Part shown: in pieces, positions 1-9,029 of the stretch
Layout: every line of letters starts with the position of its first letter
How positions within the stretch are numbered: position 1 is the stretch's first letter
Source of the DNA: RYN-133 sp963754285
GTDB lineage: Bacteria > Actinomycetota > Actinomycetes > Mycobacteriales > Jatrophihabitantaceae
Assembly (NCBI GenBank): GCA_963754285.1
Contig: CAVWFN010000007.1
Span: 868,001 to 932,000, forward strand
Direction of reading: 5' to 3'
Length of the DNA stretch: 64,000 nucleotides
Translations under genes and position numbers: made by a program
The notes under the pieces: model-generated
Told to the model about the DNA's origin: nothing
Databases searched by the model: none
What the model saw: the letters and a program-made list of their open reading frames with translations, nothing else

Positions 1-1058
1 GTGCGTTTGGTCTTGGCAAAGTCCGTCACGTGATGGGCTTGCGTCCACGACAACGGCGCATCACAGCCCGGGTAGCTACAGCCTTTGTCCCTGGCGAACA
101 TGGCTAGTCGTTGTTGTTCGGTGAACAGGCGGTGCTGGTCGGAGTAGGCGACGATGCTCTTGGTCTTCGACAGCAGGACCAGGATGGCTTTGGCTTTGGG
201 GTCGAGCCACCGGTCGGCGACTGCGGTCGGGACCGCGTAGCCGTGGGCGGTGTGCACGATGCCGGTGCCGTCGGCGAACTCATCCACGGTCGCGGTCAGC
301 ACGAGGGTGGTGGCGCAGCCGTTCGCGGTGGGCAGCGAGCCGGAGGAGTAAAGAATCTTGAAGGCGCCGAGCAGCGCGTCGTGGCGCCGCTGACCCGGGG
401 TGCGCGGGTCACGCTCACCGTCCGGGCCGGTGTGTGGCTTGCCCAGGGTGTCGAACAGGGTCTCGAGGTATTCGGCCGCCTCGCAGGTCAGTTCGCCGGC
501 GATCGAGGCTGACCCGTCCGCACGGCGGTGCAGCGACAGGGTGCGGCGCCGGTGCGCGGCCTCGATGTCACGAAACGCCCCGTCTTGGTCGATGCGGGCG
601 TACAGGCCGTTGGCGAAGCGGGCCAGCAGGTCGGGATCGTGGTCGCGGGCGAAGTCGAGCAGCGCGCGTCTCGAACAGCGGTGCTGACTGGTCGGCGAGC
701 AGGTCGTCGATCTTGTCCGTCATCGCCACGACCGTGGCCGCGGCCGGGTCGAGATCGCCCCCTCGGCCAGCGCGGCCGCGGTCTGCGGGTGCTGCGCTTC
801 GACCGTCTCGCCGGTCAGCGTGCGCCGCGGCGTCACCGCCGCCGCCAGCCGCACCCGACCGGCCGCATCACGCGCACCGATCTTGAGCGCATCACGCAAC
901 AACACCGCCGTGTTCTTCGCACCCAGATCGAACGCGAGCCCCTCCGCCTCGACCTGGGCGATCAGGCTCAGCTGCTCGACCTCGATCGACTGCTTCGAAG
1001 CCTCCAGTTCGCGCAGCCGATCCAGCACTGCCGTGCCGGTCAACGATGCTGCGCTCAC
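1..1058 (-). pseudogene. DUF222/HNH endonuclease family (13E12-repeat type), frameshifted and cut by the left edge
   Basis: Reading the minus strand from a GTG at 1058 gives a typical DUF222 start (VSAASLTGTAVLDRLRELEA). Past AEGAIS the frame hits a stop at about 720. The homologous sequence continues in a second frame for about 80 bases (VVAMTDKIDDLLADQ) and then returns to the original frame (LLDFARDHDPDLLARFANG) near 665. Downstream are the conserved DUF222 body and the start of the HNH motif, CSYPGCDAPLSW followed by an HHV. The two shifts cancel, so only a short internal stretch is scrambled, but it contains an in-frame stop. The C-terminal end lies outside the window. These proteins are common, multicopy and poorly characterised in actinobacteria. 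Either two real indels or two sequencing errors would explain the pattern. Confidence 0.75.
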
Positions 1059-1186
1059 ATGTTCGATTCTATCTCTTCCGAGGAAGAAACACCAGAGCTG
1101 TGGGCGAGAATCTGCACAAATATAAGGAGATTCGCCGTCAGCGAAAGTATCTGACGTGACGCTCGGCGGCGAGCTAACGTGCCCAC

Positions 1187-1492
1187 ATGGGCAACGTCGT
1201 TCCACTGCGACGGAAGGTAGCGCGCGACCTCGAGCCGCTGTGGCGGGAGGCGGTGGGTGAGCAGCTGCGCGTTGAGCGACGCGAGCGAGGGGAACGCATC
1301 GCCGACGTCGCGCGACGTGCCGGCGTCTCGCCGCAGTATCTGTCCGAAGTCGAACGCGGCTGCAAGGACGCGTCATCGGAGATGCTCTCGGCGTTGTGCG
1401 GTGCGCTCGGGCTGTCGGTGCTGCAGGTCACCCGCCGGGCGTCGGCGCACCTGAGTCCTCGCGCCCGCGGCCCGGTCTGCCTGGCCGCTTAG
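1187..1492 (+). CDS. XRE-family regulator resembling ClgR/PopR, activators of clp protease genes
   Basis: This 101-residue protein has a single helix-turn-helix domain at about residues 24-80. The recognition region (VSPQYLSEVERGCKDASSEM) closely resembles the YLSEVERGxKEASSE signature of ClgR and PopR, which activate clpP operons in Streptomyces and related genera. It is convergent with two clpP genes, and its stop overlaps that of the nearer clpP by 4 bases. The protein ends in Leu-Ala-Ala, like an ssrA-type degron. In Streptomyces, PopR and ClgR are themselves removed by ClpP through C-terminal alanines, so a similar feedback loop is plausible here. The start is the ATG at 1187. Family assignment is firm; the exact PopR-versus-ClgR identity is inferred from context. 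Confidence 0.7.
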   Translation: MGNVVPLRRKVARDLEPLWREAVGEQLRVERRERGERIADVARRAGVSPQYLSEVERGCKDASSEMLSALCGALGLSVLQVTRRASAHLSPRARGPVCLAA

Positions 1493-2085
1493 CTGTCGCC
1501 CCGGCGCGTGAGCACGAAGTCGACGACGCCGTATTCCTTTGCCGCTGAAGGCGTCAGGATCAGGTCGCGTTCGGTGTCTTCGCGCACCTGGGTCGGCGTG
1601 CGTCCGGTGTGCGCGGCCAGGATTTCCTCGAGCATGGTGCGCACGCGTTCCACCTCATCGGCTTCCAGGATGAGGTCCGGGATTGCGCCGCGCCCCTCGG
1701 CAGCCGGGGCGTGGATCACGACACGACCGTGCGGCAGAATCTGCCGCTTGCCGGGCGCGCCGCCCGCGAGCAGCACTGCCGCGGTCGCGGCGGCCTCGCC
1801 GACGCAGGTGGTCTCGACATCGCACTGGATGTACTGCATCGCGTCATAGATCGCGAGCGTCGCAGGGATCGACCCGCCGGACGAGTTGATGTACAGGTTG
1901 ATCGGCAGCTCAGGGCTCTCGGATTCGAGATGGATCAACTGGGCGATGATCGCGTTGGCCACGCCGTCGTCGATGCCGGTGCCGAGATAGATCACCCGTT
2001 CCGCGAGCAGCCGGCTGTAGATGTCGACCGTGCGCTCGCCCTGGTTGGTCCGGGTGGTGACGTACGGGATCGTGTAGCCGCTCAT
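1489..2085 (-). CDS. clpP: ClpP-family protease subunit with alanine at the catalytic serine position
   Basis: This 198-residue ClpP homolog starts at the ATG at 2085; longer upstream readings lack ClpP similarity. The serine motif, normally GxAAS-type, reads CVGEAAATAAVLL, placing Ala100 where the nucleophile should be. The histidine (VVIHAPA, His125) and the aspartate region (TERDLIL) are kept. It lies 28 bases downstream of a second clpP whose triad is intact, so the two are probably co-transcribed and may form a mixed barrel. That would resemble ClpP3/ClpP4 of Streptomyces or the serine-less ClpR subunits of cyanobacteria. The protein may be structural or regulatory rather than proteolytic. 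The substitution was checked directly on the complementary strand sequence. Confidence 0.85.
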   Translation of the reverse strand: MSGYTIPYVTTRTNQGERTVDIYSRLLAERVIYLGTGIDDGVANAIIAQLIHLESESPELPINLYINSSGGSIPATLAIYDAMQYIQCDVETTCVGEAAATAAVLLAGGAPGKRQILPHGRVVIHAPAAEGRGAIPDLILEADEVERVRTMLEEILAAHTGRTPTQVREDTERDLILTPSAAKEYGVVDFVLTRRGDS

Positions 2086-2113
2086 TGCTCGACCTTCGCT
2101 TCGCAAACGTCGC

Positions 2114-2734
2114 TCATCGATGACCGCCCAGTCCGACCGGACGAAGTGAGCCGGGCAGCACGTCCTCGGCGGATTCGACGATGTGGTCGACGAACCCGTA
2201 CTCACGCGCTTCTTCGGCGGTGAACCACCGATCGCGTCGCGAATCCCGCTCGATCGTTTCGACGTCCTGGCCGGTGTCCTCGGCGATGAGCGCGATGACG
2301 GTGTCGCGCGTGCGCCTCAGGTCGTCGGCCTGGATGGCGATGTCCTGCGCCGTCCCGCCGATCCCGGACGAACCCTGGTGCAGCAAGACCTTCGACCGCG
2401 CCAGGATGTAGCGCTTCCCCCGCGTGCCGGAACTGAGCAGGAACTGACCCGCGCTGTAGGCCATCCCGAGGTTCACCGTGATGACGTCGTTCGGGATCGC
2501 GCGCATGCAGTCGCGGATAGCCAACATCCCGGGCACAGAACCGCCAGGAGAGTTGATCAGCAATCGGATGTCGGCGTCGGAATTCTCGGCGGCGAGCAGA
2601 AGAAGCCCGGCACAGAGCCGATTGCTGTTCCAGTGCTCGAGCGCTTCGCCCAGCAGCAAGGTGCGGCGGTCGAAGAGTCGGCGATAGATCGCCTCGTCCA
2701 GTTCTCGACCAGGAACCGCGGAGTTCTCTGTCAT
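2114..2734 (-). CDS. clpP: ClpP, ATP-dependent Clp protease proteolytic subunit
   Basis: This 206-residue serine peptidase of family S14 forms the proteolytic barrel that works with Clp AAA+ unfoldases. The triad is visible: Ser94 in LGMAYSAGQFLL, His119 in VLLHQGSSGIGG and Asp168 in RRDRWFT. The GMAYS version of the serine motif and the HQGSSG loop are typical of the second, non-essential actinobacterial ClpP pair rather than ClpP1/P2. It is the first gene of a two-gene operon with the serine-less paralog. The PopR/ClgR-like gene just beyond that paralog suggests conditional induction of the pair. The start at 2734 gives a normal family length. Confidence 0.88.
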   Translation of the reverse strand: MTENSAVPGRELDEAIYRRLFDRRTLLLGEALEHWNSNRLCAGLLLLAAENSDADIRLLINSPGGSVPGMLAIRDCMRAIPNDVITVNLGMAYSAGQFLLSSGTRGKRYILARSKVLLHQGSSGIGGTAQDIAIQADDLRRTRDTVIALIAEDTGQDVETIERDSRRDRWFTAEEAREYGFVDHIVESAEDVLPGSLRPVGLGGHR

Positions 2735-2800
2735 GACTTCACTGTGCGTGGGCCGAACCGCCGTTGTCTCGTTCCGCTGCTCAGAGCAGCGTCGAAAGGG

Positions 2801-3530
2801 TCAGCGCCCCACGGTGAGCCGCGCCATCGACGACTTCAGCCGCTGGATGAGCTCGTCGTCGTCGAATCCGATGGTGCGCATGTGTCGCGGCTGCGGTGGC
2901 GGCGTCATTGCGGTGCGCTGCTGCACGGCAGCCACCGAGAACGGCATATCGGGAAGCTCGTCGAGGATCTCTGCGCCGGCGAGGTCGTAACCGTGCAGTT
3001 CGCGCACCGGACGGCCGAACGCCATGGCCAACGGCTCGCGCAACGCGATGCGGGTCCGAAGGACGTGCACTCCGGCGGCTCGCAGGCTCTCATCGGCCGC
3101 TGCGACCGAACGCGTGCGGCGCGTGCGCGTAAGCAGTACTGCGACCTGCTTGCCGCCACGCGAGGCTGCTTCGACGGCGACCTGCACCTGCGACAGATCC
3201 AGCGAGCTCGGCGAGGTCGGGACGAGCACGAGGTCGGCGACGTCGATGGCCGCCGACATGATCTCGAAGTCGGCGGGCGGAGTGTCGATGACGATCGTCG
3301 GCGTCGGGGGTAGGGCCAGCTGCGGGGTCGGTTGCGGCATGACCGGCACCGCAAGTCGATTGCCGGCCGTCGACGGCCCGCCGCGCCCACTGGGTAGCGG
3401 AGGCTTGGGGATCGGCGTCGATGATCGTGCAGGAGCGGCGTGTCGCCCGGGCGAGCGCATGAGCGAGGAACACGGCAGTGGTCGTCTTGCCAACGCCGCC
3501 TTTGCGATTGGCGACGGTGATGATCATCAC
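2801..3530 (-). pseudogene. ParA-like P-loop ATPase, split by a one-base frameshift
   Basis: The N-terminal part, from an ATG at 3530, carries the deviant Walker A motif of ParA/MinD ATPases (NRKGGVGKTTT) and the DADPQASATQWARRA segment. After about 55 residues the frame fails. The remainder of the family continues in another frame, with IVIDTPPADFEIMSAA (Walker B region) and LVLVPTSPSSLDLSQVQ. Removing one base at a CC doublet near 3367 (GG on the coding strand) restores a continuous protein of about 240 residues. No parB-like partner or parS-like site is adjacent, so it would be an orphan ParA with unknown cargo. The C-terminal region is rich in proline near TPPPQPRHM. Sequencing error and true inactivation cannot be separated from the sequence alone. 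Confidence 0.7.
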
Positions 3531-3579
3531 TGCAGCCTAGTTGCCGCGGAAGTATCTTCGGCGCGACGCGCGGACAGTG

Positions 3580-4128
3580 TCAGGGTCGCGCGCGTGAACA
3601 GAGCCAGAACAACGCCAGCGCGGCGACACTGTTCGAGTCGCGGAACTCACCGGCGTGCAACATTTCGTCCAGCTCGGCGACGCTGACGTAGGCGTGCACC
3701 ATGTCCGCCTCCGACGCCTCGCGCTGCGGTGCACCGTCGTGCAGCCCGGTCGCAAGGAACACGTCGAAGGCATTGGTGGCCAGGCCGGGCGACGTGTCGA
3801 GTCGGCCGAGGTGTTCCAGCGAGTCGGCGCGCAGCCCGGTCTCTTCGGCAAGCTCTGCCTCAGCCAGCTCGAGGGCGGTGCCGCCGGTGCGTCCCGGCGG
3901 CCAGCCGCCCTGCGGGAATTCCCAGGAGCGCCGCCCGAGCGGATAGCGGTACTGCTGCACCAGCCAGAACCCCTCGCCCGTGTACGGCAGCACGACGGCG
4001 AAGTCACGCTTGTCGACGACCGTGTACGTGCCCTGCGAACCGTCAGCGAACCGCACGTCGTCCTGACGCAGCGACAACCACGGCGTGCGGACGAGTTCGC
4101 GACCGTCGAGTCGCTCGACGTCAGGCAT
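3580..4128 (-). CDS. NUDIX hydrolase, ADP-ribose-pyrophosphatase-like
   Basis: This 182-residue NUDIX-fold protein probably hydrolyses a nucleoside diphosphate linked to another moiety. The NUDIX box is at about residues 72-96, seen as WPPGRTGGTALELAEAELAE followed by ETGL, with the metal-binding glutamates in place. The box has AEAELAEETG rather than the strict REL.EE form, a variant seen in ADP-sugar hydrolases. The region before it (VLPYTGEGFWLVQQYRYPLG) matches ADP-ribose/ADP-glucose pyrophosphatases. Its start overlaps the end of the upstream glucosidase gene by 8 bases, so the two are probably translated from one message. This suggests a role in sugar-nucleotide turnover, but the substrate is unknown. 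Confidence 0.8.
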   Translation of the reverse strand: MPDVERLDGRELVRTPWLSLRQDDVRFADGSQGTYTVVDKRDFAVVLPYTGEGFWLVQQYRYPLGRRSWEFPQGGWPPGRTGGTALELAEAELAEETGLRADSLEHLGRLDTSPGLATNAFDVFLATGLHDGAPQREASEADMVHAYVSVAELDEMLHAGEFRDSNSVAALALFWLCSRARP

Positions 4129-6829
4129 CGGCGGGCCGGCAGAGCAGGTGGGCGACGAGCGCGGTCCAGCCGGTCTGATGGGTCGCGCCGAGACCCTCGC
4201 CGGTGTCGCCGTCGAAGTACTCGCTGAAGGTCACCTGGTCACGCCACACCGGATCATCGGACGCTTCGATGCGCGCGCCATCGCAAGGGCGGGTGCCGTC
4301 CGCCCCAACCCGGAACAGGTCGCAGAGCCGCGAGTCGATCAAGTCCGCTGCGGCGGCAAGTGTCATCGACTGCCCCGACCTCGTCGGCACCTCGATCGTG
4401 AACTCGTCGCCGAGGAAGCCGTGATACGTGCGCAAGGCATCGGCGAGGAGCACATTCACGGGGAACCAGACCGGGCCGCGCCAGTTGGAGTTGCCGCCGA
4501 ACAACCCGGTGCGCGATTCACCGGGCTCGTAGTCGATCGACAGCTCCTGCCCCTCGATCTGCATCGTGTACGGCTGCCGGTAGGCCGCCGACAACGAGCG
4601 GATGCCGTACGGCGAAAGGAATTCCTCCTCGTCGAACATCCGGGACAGCACTCGACGCAGCCGGTCCGGATCGAGCAGGGCCAGCATGTGATCGCCCGGT
4701 TCGTCGGCAACGCTGCCGTGCGACATCAACCCGTCCAACAGTTCGGGACGGCGCCGCTGCAGCCACCGCAGGCGGGCGGTGAAGTCGGCCAGCTCATCGG
4801 GTTCGCCCGACCGTGCGTGTGCCACCGCGAGCACCGGCAACAGTCCGACCATCGACCGCACGCGCACCTGCTCCGCGTGCCCGTCCGGGTGCAGCAGCAC
4901 GTCGTAGAAGAACCCGTCGTCGTCGTCCCACAGCGAGATGTCCTGTGAACCGAAACGGCGCATCGCATGCGCGATCGCCAGGAAGTGTTCCAGGAACTTG
5001 GTTGCGGCCTCGTCCCACGCGGGCACGCTGCGCGCAAGTTCCATCGCGATCGTGAGCAGGTTCAAGCAGAAGACCGCGACCCAGCTCGTCGCGTCCGACT
5101 CCTCGAGCAGGGCGCCGTCGGGCAGCGTGGCCGACCGGTCGAACATCCCGATGTTGTCCATGCCGAGGAAGCCGCCCTCGAACAGGTTCGATCCGCCGGC
5201 GTCCTTGCGGTTGACCCACCAGCCGAAGTTCAGCAGCAGCTTGGTGAAGACCCGGATCAGGAAGTCGGTGTCATGCGTTCCGGACACCGCGGCGTCGACC
5301 AGGTACACCCGCCACGCCGCCCATGCGTGCACCGGCGGGTTCACGTCGCCGAACGCCCACTCGTAGGCGGGCAGTTGACCGTCGGGGTGCATCGCCCACT
5401 CGCGGCACATGAGCAGCAACTGTTCCTTCGCGAAGCTGGGATCGACGTGTGCGAGGGCGATGCAGTGGAACGCGAGATCCCACGCCGCGAACCACGGGTA
5501 CTCCCAGTCGTCGGGCATGCAGATCACGTCGGCAAGGGCCAGGTGTTGCCACGACACATTGCGACCGCCCGGTTGCGCTCGCGAAGGCGGTGGCGCGGGC
5601 TCGGCCGGGTCGCCCTCGAGCCATTCGGCAACGCTGTAGCGGTAAAGCTGCTTGCTCCACAGCAACCCGGCGAAGGCGCGCCGCGCGATCGCGGCGTCCT
5701 CGGCAGTGAGCCGTTCAGGCAGCACCGCACGGTAGAAGTCGTCCGCCTCGCGCGCCCGATCAGCGCAGGTCGCGTCGAAGCCCGCGCCGAACGCGTGCTC
5801 CTGCGTGCTTCCCGAAACCAGCCGCAACCGCACGCGCACCGTCTGACCCGGCGCCACCGAGTCGAACCGGTACCAGAACGCGGCCTTCGTGCCGACGCCG
5901 TCCGGGTTCACCGCCGTCTGGTCGCCGTGGACGACGCGCGAATCGATACCGTCCTTCGTATACGTCGTCGGGTTCGACGCGACACCGAACAGCGCTGCGG
6001 CGTTCGTCTCGTTCTCGCACACGAGGACGTCGGGCGTGCCCTCCGCGGTCACTGTGTAGCGGCCGAGATAGACGTGATCGCACTCGACCGCGCGCTGATC
6101 GGCTCCGAGGCGCTCGGGCGGGTCGACGCGATGCAATTGGGGTGTGCGATCGTCGCGTCCCCACACCCACGTGTTGCGGAACCACACCTGGGGCAACAGG
6201 TGCAGCGGCGCCGGATCCGGCCCGTGGTTGGTTGCCTCGACGGTCATCAGGATGTCGTCGGGCGCAGCCTTCGCGTAGCTCACCGTCACATCGAAAAAGC
6301 GGTTCTCGGCGAGGACGCCCGTGTCGGCGAGTTCGTACTCGCGATCGCCCCGTCCGCGTGCCGCATTCTCACGACGCAACTGTTCGTACGGGAACTCGGC
6401 CTGCGGATAGCGGTAGCGCCACGTCGCCCACGAGTGCGAGGGCGTGCCGTCCATCGCCCACCAGTACTCCTTGATGTCCTCGCCGTGGTTGCCCTCGCCG
6501 TTGGTCAGCCCGAAGAGCCGTTCCTTCAGCAGCGGGTCGTGCCCGTTCCACATCGCGACCGAGATGTTCAGGAATCCATATCGATCGCAGAACCCGCCGA
6601 GCCCGTCCTCGCCCCAGCGGTACGCGCGGCGGTGGGCGTGCTCGAAGGGCAGGTACGTCCACGCGTCGCCGTCGGCCGAGTAGTCCTCGCGCACGGTGCC
6701 CCACTGCCGTCCCGACAGGTACGGCCCCCACAGCCGCCACGGGCTCGTCGAGTCGGGCGACTCGGCCAGGCGGGCGTGCTCGGGCGTCGGCGGCGTCGAG
6801 TCGGCTTCGGCGGTGTGTCGCGGGACCAC
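4121..6829 (-). CDS. GH63-like glucosidase (MGH1-type, (alpha/alpha)6-barrel)
   Basis: This large cytoplasmic glycoside hydrolase of about 900 residues matches the actinobacterial glucosidase family related to GH63. The N-terminus has the characteristic WRLWGPYLSGRQWGTVREDY block. An anti-parallel beta domain follows. The C-terminal half holds barrel motifs such as GGNSNWRGPVWFPVN and YEWAFGDVNPPVHAWA, which carry acidic residues suitable for catalysis. The GTG at 6829 was chosen because it lies shortly upstream of the conserved EHARLAE segment; no start is proven. The open frame extends nearly to 9085, but that part is antisense to the helicase gene and is not coding. There is no signal peptide. 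The natural substrate is unknown. Confidence 0.75.
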   Translation of the reverse strand: MVPRHTAEADSTPPTPEHARLAESPDSTSPWRLWGPYLSGRQWGTVREDYSADGDAWTYLPFEHAHRRAYRWGEDGLGGFCDRYGFLNISVAMWNGHDPLLKERLFGLTNGEGNHGEDIKEYWWAMDGTPSHSWATWRYRYPQAEFPYEQLRRENAARGRGDREYELADTGVLAENRFFDVTVSYAKAAPDDILMTVEATNHGPDPAPLHLLPQVWFRNTWVWGRDDRTPQLHRVDPPERLGADQRAVECDHVYLGRYTVTAEGTPDVLVCENETNAAALFGVASNPTTYTKDGIDSRVVHGDQTAVNPDGVGTKAAFWYRFDSVAPGQTVRVRLRLVSGSTQEHAFGAGFDATCADRAREADDFYRAVLPERLTAEDAAIARRAFAGLLWSKQLYRYSVAEWLEGDPAEPAPPPSRAQPGGRNVSWQHLALADVICMPDDWEYPWFAAWDLAFHCIALAHVDPSFAKEQLLLMCREWAMHPDGQLPAYEWAFGDVNPPVHAWAAWRVYLVDAAVSGTHDTDFLIRVFTKLLLNFGWWVNRKDAGGSNLFEGGFLGMDNIGMFDRSATLPDGALLEESDATSWVAVFCLNLLTIAMELARSVPAWDEAATKFLEHFLAIAHAMRRFGSQDISLWDDDDGFFYDVLLHPDGHAEQVRVRSMVGLLPVLAVAHARSGEPDELADFTARLRWLQRRRPELLDGLMSHGSVADEPGDHMLALLDPDRLRRVLSRMFDEEEFLSPYGIRSLSAAYRQPYTMQIEGQELSIDYEPGESRTGLFGGNSNWRGPVWFPVNVLLADALRTYHGFLGDEFTIEVPTRSGQSMTLAAAADLIDSRLCDLFRVGADGTRPCDGARIEASDDPVWRDQVTFSEYFDGDTGEGLGATHQTGWTALVAHLLCRPADA

Positions 6830-6889
6830 GTCGCTGACGCTACGCGGATCGGTAATTCGGTTGGCGTCGGCGCGTAACGTCGTTTGATC

Positions 6890-8875
6890 GTGGCGCCCAA
6901 TGCCGTACTGACCCGCGAACAACACCACCTCGATCTCGCCCGACGCTGCCTGCTCGCGATGCAGGCCTCCGCCGATCGCATCGCCGACTACGGAGTCGAC
7001 GAACTCGCCAGCCACGGCCTCGGCCGCATGCGCGCTGCGCGACTCAAGGCCCTGTCGGCCGAACCGGACGCACCGCCGTTCTTCGGACGCACCGACCGCG
7101 ACGAGCCTGACACCGAGTCCTTCCACATCGGCCGCCGCCACGTCCGCGACGACTACGGCGACCCCGTGGTCATCGACTGGCGAGCACCCATCGCCCGCGC
7201 GTTCTACCGCGCGACACCCACCGATCGGATGGGCGTCACCCTGCGCCGCCGGTTCGGCTTCCATGACGGCGCGCTGTCGTCGTTCGAGGACGAGCACCTC
7301 GACCGCGGCGAAGCGCTCGGGCTTCGGTCCGACCTGCTCAGAGAGGAGATCGAGCGGCCGCGCGTCGGCCCGATGCGAGACATCGTCGCGACGATCCAGC
7401 CCGACCAGGACGATCTCGTGCGCGCCGACCTCGACACGTCCCTGTGCATTCAGGGTGCTCCCGGCACCGGCAAGACCGCGGTCGGGCTGCACCGCGCGGC
7501 GTACCTGCTCTACACCTATCCCGACCGGTTGCGTCGCTCCGGCGTGCTGGTGGTCGGGCCGAACGCCGCGTTTCTGCACTACATCGCGCAGGTGCTGCCG
7601 TCCCTCGGCGAGGGCGGCATCGAGCAGGCGACAGTCAGCGAATTGGTCGGCGTCGAAGCGCGTGGCGACGAGCCGGCCGACCTCGCGACGCTCAAGGGCG
7701 ACGCCAGGATGGCCGAGGTGCTGCGGCGCGCCGTCGTCTCCCACGTCCGCAAGCCCACCGAGGACGTGCTGGTCATCATCGGCACGCGGCGCTACCGCGT
7801 CGGAGCGCATCATCTGCGCCGCTACGTCGACGACGCGCGTCGTGCCCTCGCGGACGGGCTGCGCTGGACGATGGCTCGCGACCGGCTGCGCATGCAGGTC
7901 GCCGAGGACGTGCGACGACAGCGCGAGGACGTCGGTGGAGCCCCGACCGATGCGGAAACTGCGAAGATGTCCCGCACTCCCGCGGTGAAGGAGTTCGTCG
8001 ACGAGGTCTGGCCGGCCCTGACCGCACCTGCGCTGCTCATGCGCCTCTACGACGACCCGGCGTTCTTGCAGCGGTGCGCGCCCGCACTCACCGAGGACGA
8101 GCGCGCTGCGCTGTACCGCAAGGGCCGCGCAGCTGTGCGGACGGTGCGCTGGACGGCGGCCGACACCGTGCTGCTCGACGAGCTCAGCGGGATGATCGAC
8201 GGCGCGTCGACCTACGTCCACGTCGTGGTCGACGAGGCGCAGGATCTCTCGCCGATGCAGTGCCGCGCGGTGGCTCGTCGCTGCCCGCTCGGATCGGTCA
8301 CGGTGCTCGGCGATCTCGCACAGGCCACGACGCCGTGGGCGCCGGGCGACTGGGCCGTGACCCTGACCCACCTCGGACACGACTCGGCGACCGTGCGTCC
8401 GCTCACCGCCGGGTATCGCGTTCCCGGCGAGGTGATCGACCTCGCCAATCGGCTGCTGCCGCACATCGCGATCGGCGTCCCGCCCGGCACTGCGGTGCGC
8501 GCCGGTGAGTCGGCCCTGCAGTTCGCCCCCGCCACCACCCTGACCTCGGCCGTCGCCGAGTTGCTCCATGTCGAGGGGTCGATCGGCGTGATCGTTCCGG
8601 ACGCGCGCGCCGAGGCCGTCCTCGCCGAATTGCAAGGCGCCGGAATCGAGGCGGCCGCCGTCGAGTCCGAGTCCGATCCGCGCATCGCGGTCGTGCCGGC
8701 AACGTCGGCCAAGGGACTCGAGTTCGACTCGGTCGTGCTGCTCGAACCGGCCGAGATCGTCGACGGCGAACCGACCCGTCCGGCAGGGCTGCGGCGCCTG
8801 TACGTCGTGCTCACCCGCGCGGTGTCGCACCTGCGCGTGCTGCACGATCAGCCGCTGCCTCCCGAACTGGGCTGA
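6890..8875 (+). CDS. helD: HelD-like UvrD/Rep-family ATPase
   Basis: This superfamily 1 ATPase of about 660 residues resembles the mycobacterial-type HelD that releases RNA polymerase from stalled or post-termination complexes. The order is an N-terminal helical arm (TREQHHLDLARRCL), a conserved block with YGDPVVIDWRAPIARAFYRA, Walker A IQGAPGTGKTAVG at about residues 186-197, a DEAQDLS Walker B motif near residue 447, and motif VI near the C-terminus (GLRRLYVVLTRAVSHLRVL). A TTG at 6884 is an alternative start; GTG 6890 is preferred. It is divergent from the glucosidase gene with about 60 bases between them. A general DNA-helicase role cannot be excluded without structural comparison. Confidence 0.8.
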   Translation: MAPNAVLTREQHHLDLARRCLLAMQASADRIADYGVDELASHGLGRMRAARLKALSAEPDAPPFFGRTDRDEPDTESFHIGRRHVRDDYGDPVVIDWRAPIARAFYRATPTDRMGVTLRRRFGFHDGALSSFEDEHLDRGEALGLRSDLLREEIERPRVGPMRDIVATIQPDQDDLVRADLDTSLCIQGAPGTGKTAVGLHRAAYLLYTYPDRLRRSGVLVVGPNAAFLHYIAQVLPSLGEGGIEQATVSELVGVEARGDEPADLATLKGDARMAEVLRRAVVSHVRKPTEDVLVIIGTRRYRVGAHHLRRYVDDARRALADGLRWTMARDRLRMQVAEDVRRQREDVGGAPTDAETAKMSRTPAVKEFVDEVWPALTAPALLMRLYDDPAFLQRCAPALTEDERAALYRKGRAAVRTVRWTAADTVLLDELSGMIDGASTYVHVVVDEAQDLSPMQCRAVARRCPLGSVTVLGDLAQATTPWAPGDWAVTLTHLGHDSATVRPLTAGYRVPGEVIDLANRLLPHIAIGVPPGTAVRAGESALQFAPATTLTSAVAELLHVEGSIGVIVPDARAEAVLAELQGAGIEAAAVESESDPRIAVVPATSAKGLEFDSVVLLEPAEIVDGEPTRPAGLRRLYVVLTRAVSHLRVLHDQPLPPELG

Positions 8876-9029
8876 TCTTCGCGTTTGCTCGGGAGTTGGC
8901 AGCCGCGGCGATATGGTAGGAACCCCTGGGTTTCTCGTGAGGTACGCCACCCCTGTACCAACCGAGGGACATTGCCGACACCGCGCCGCACGTGGCAACC
9001 CCACCAAACGGCCCGAGCCGAGGAGCAAC

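Noticed and set aside
4967..6877. 636-residue plus-strand frame
   Set aside because: It is antisense to the glucosidase, which has clear family motifs.
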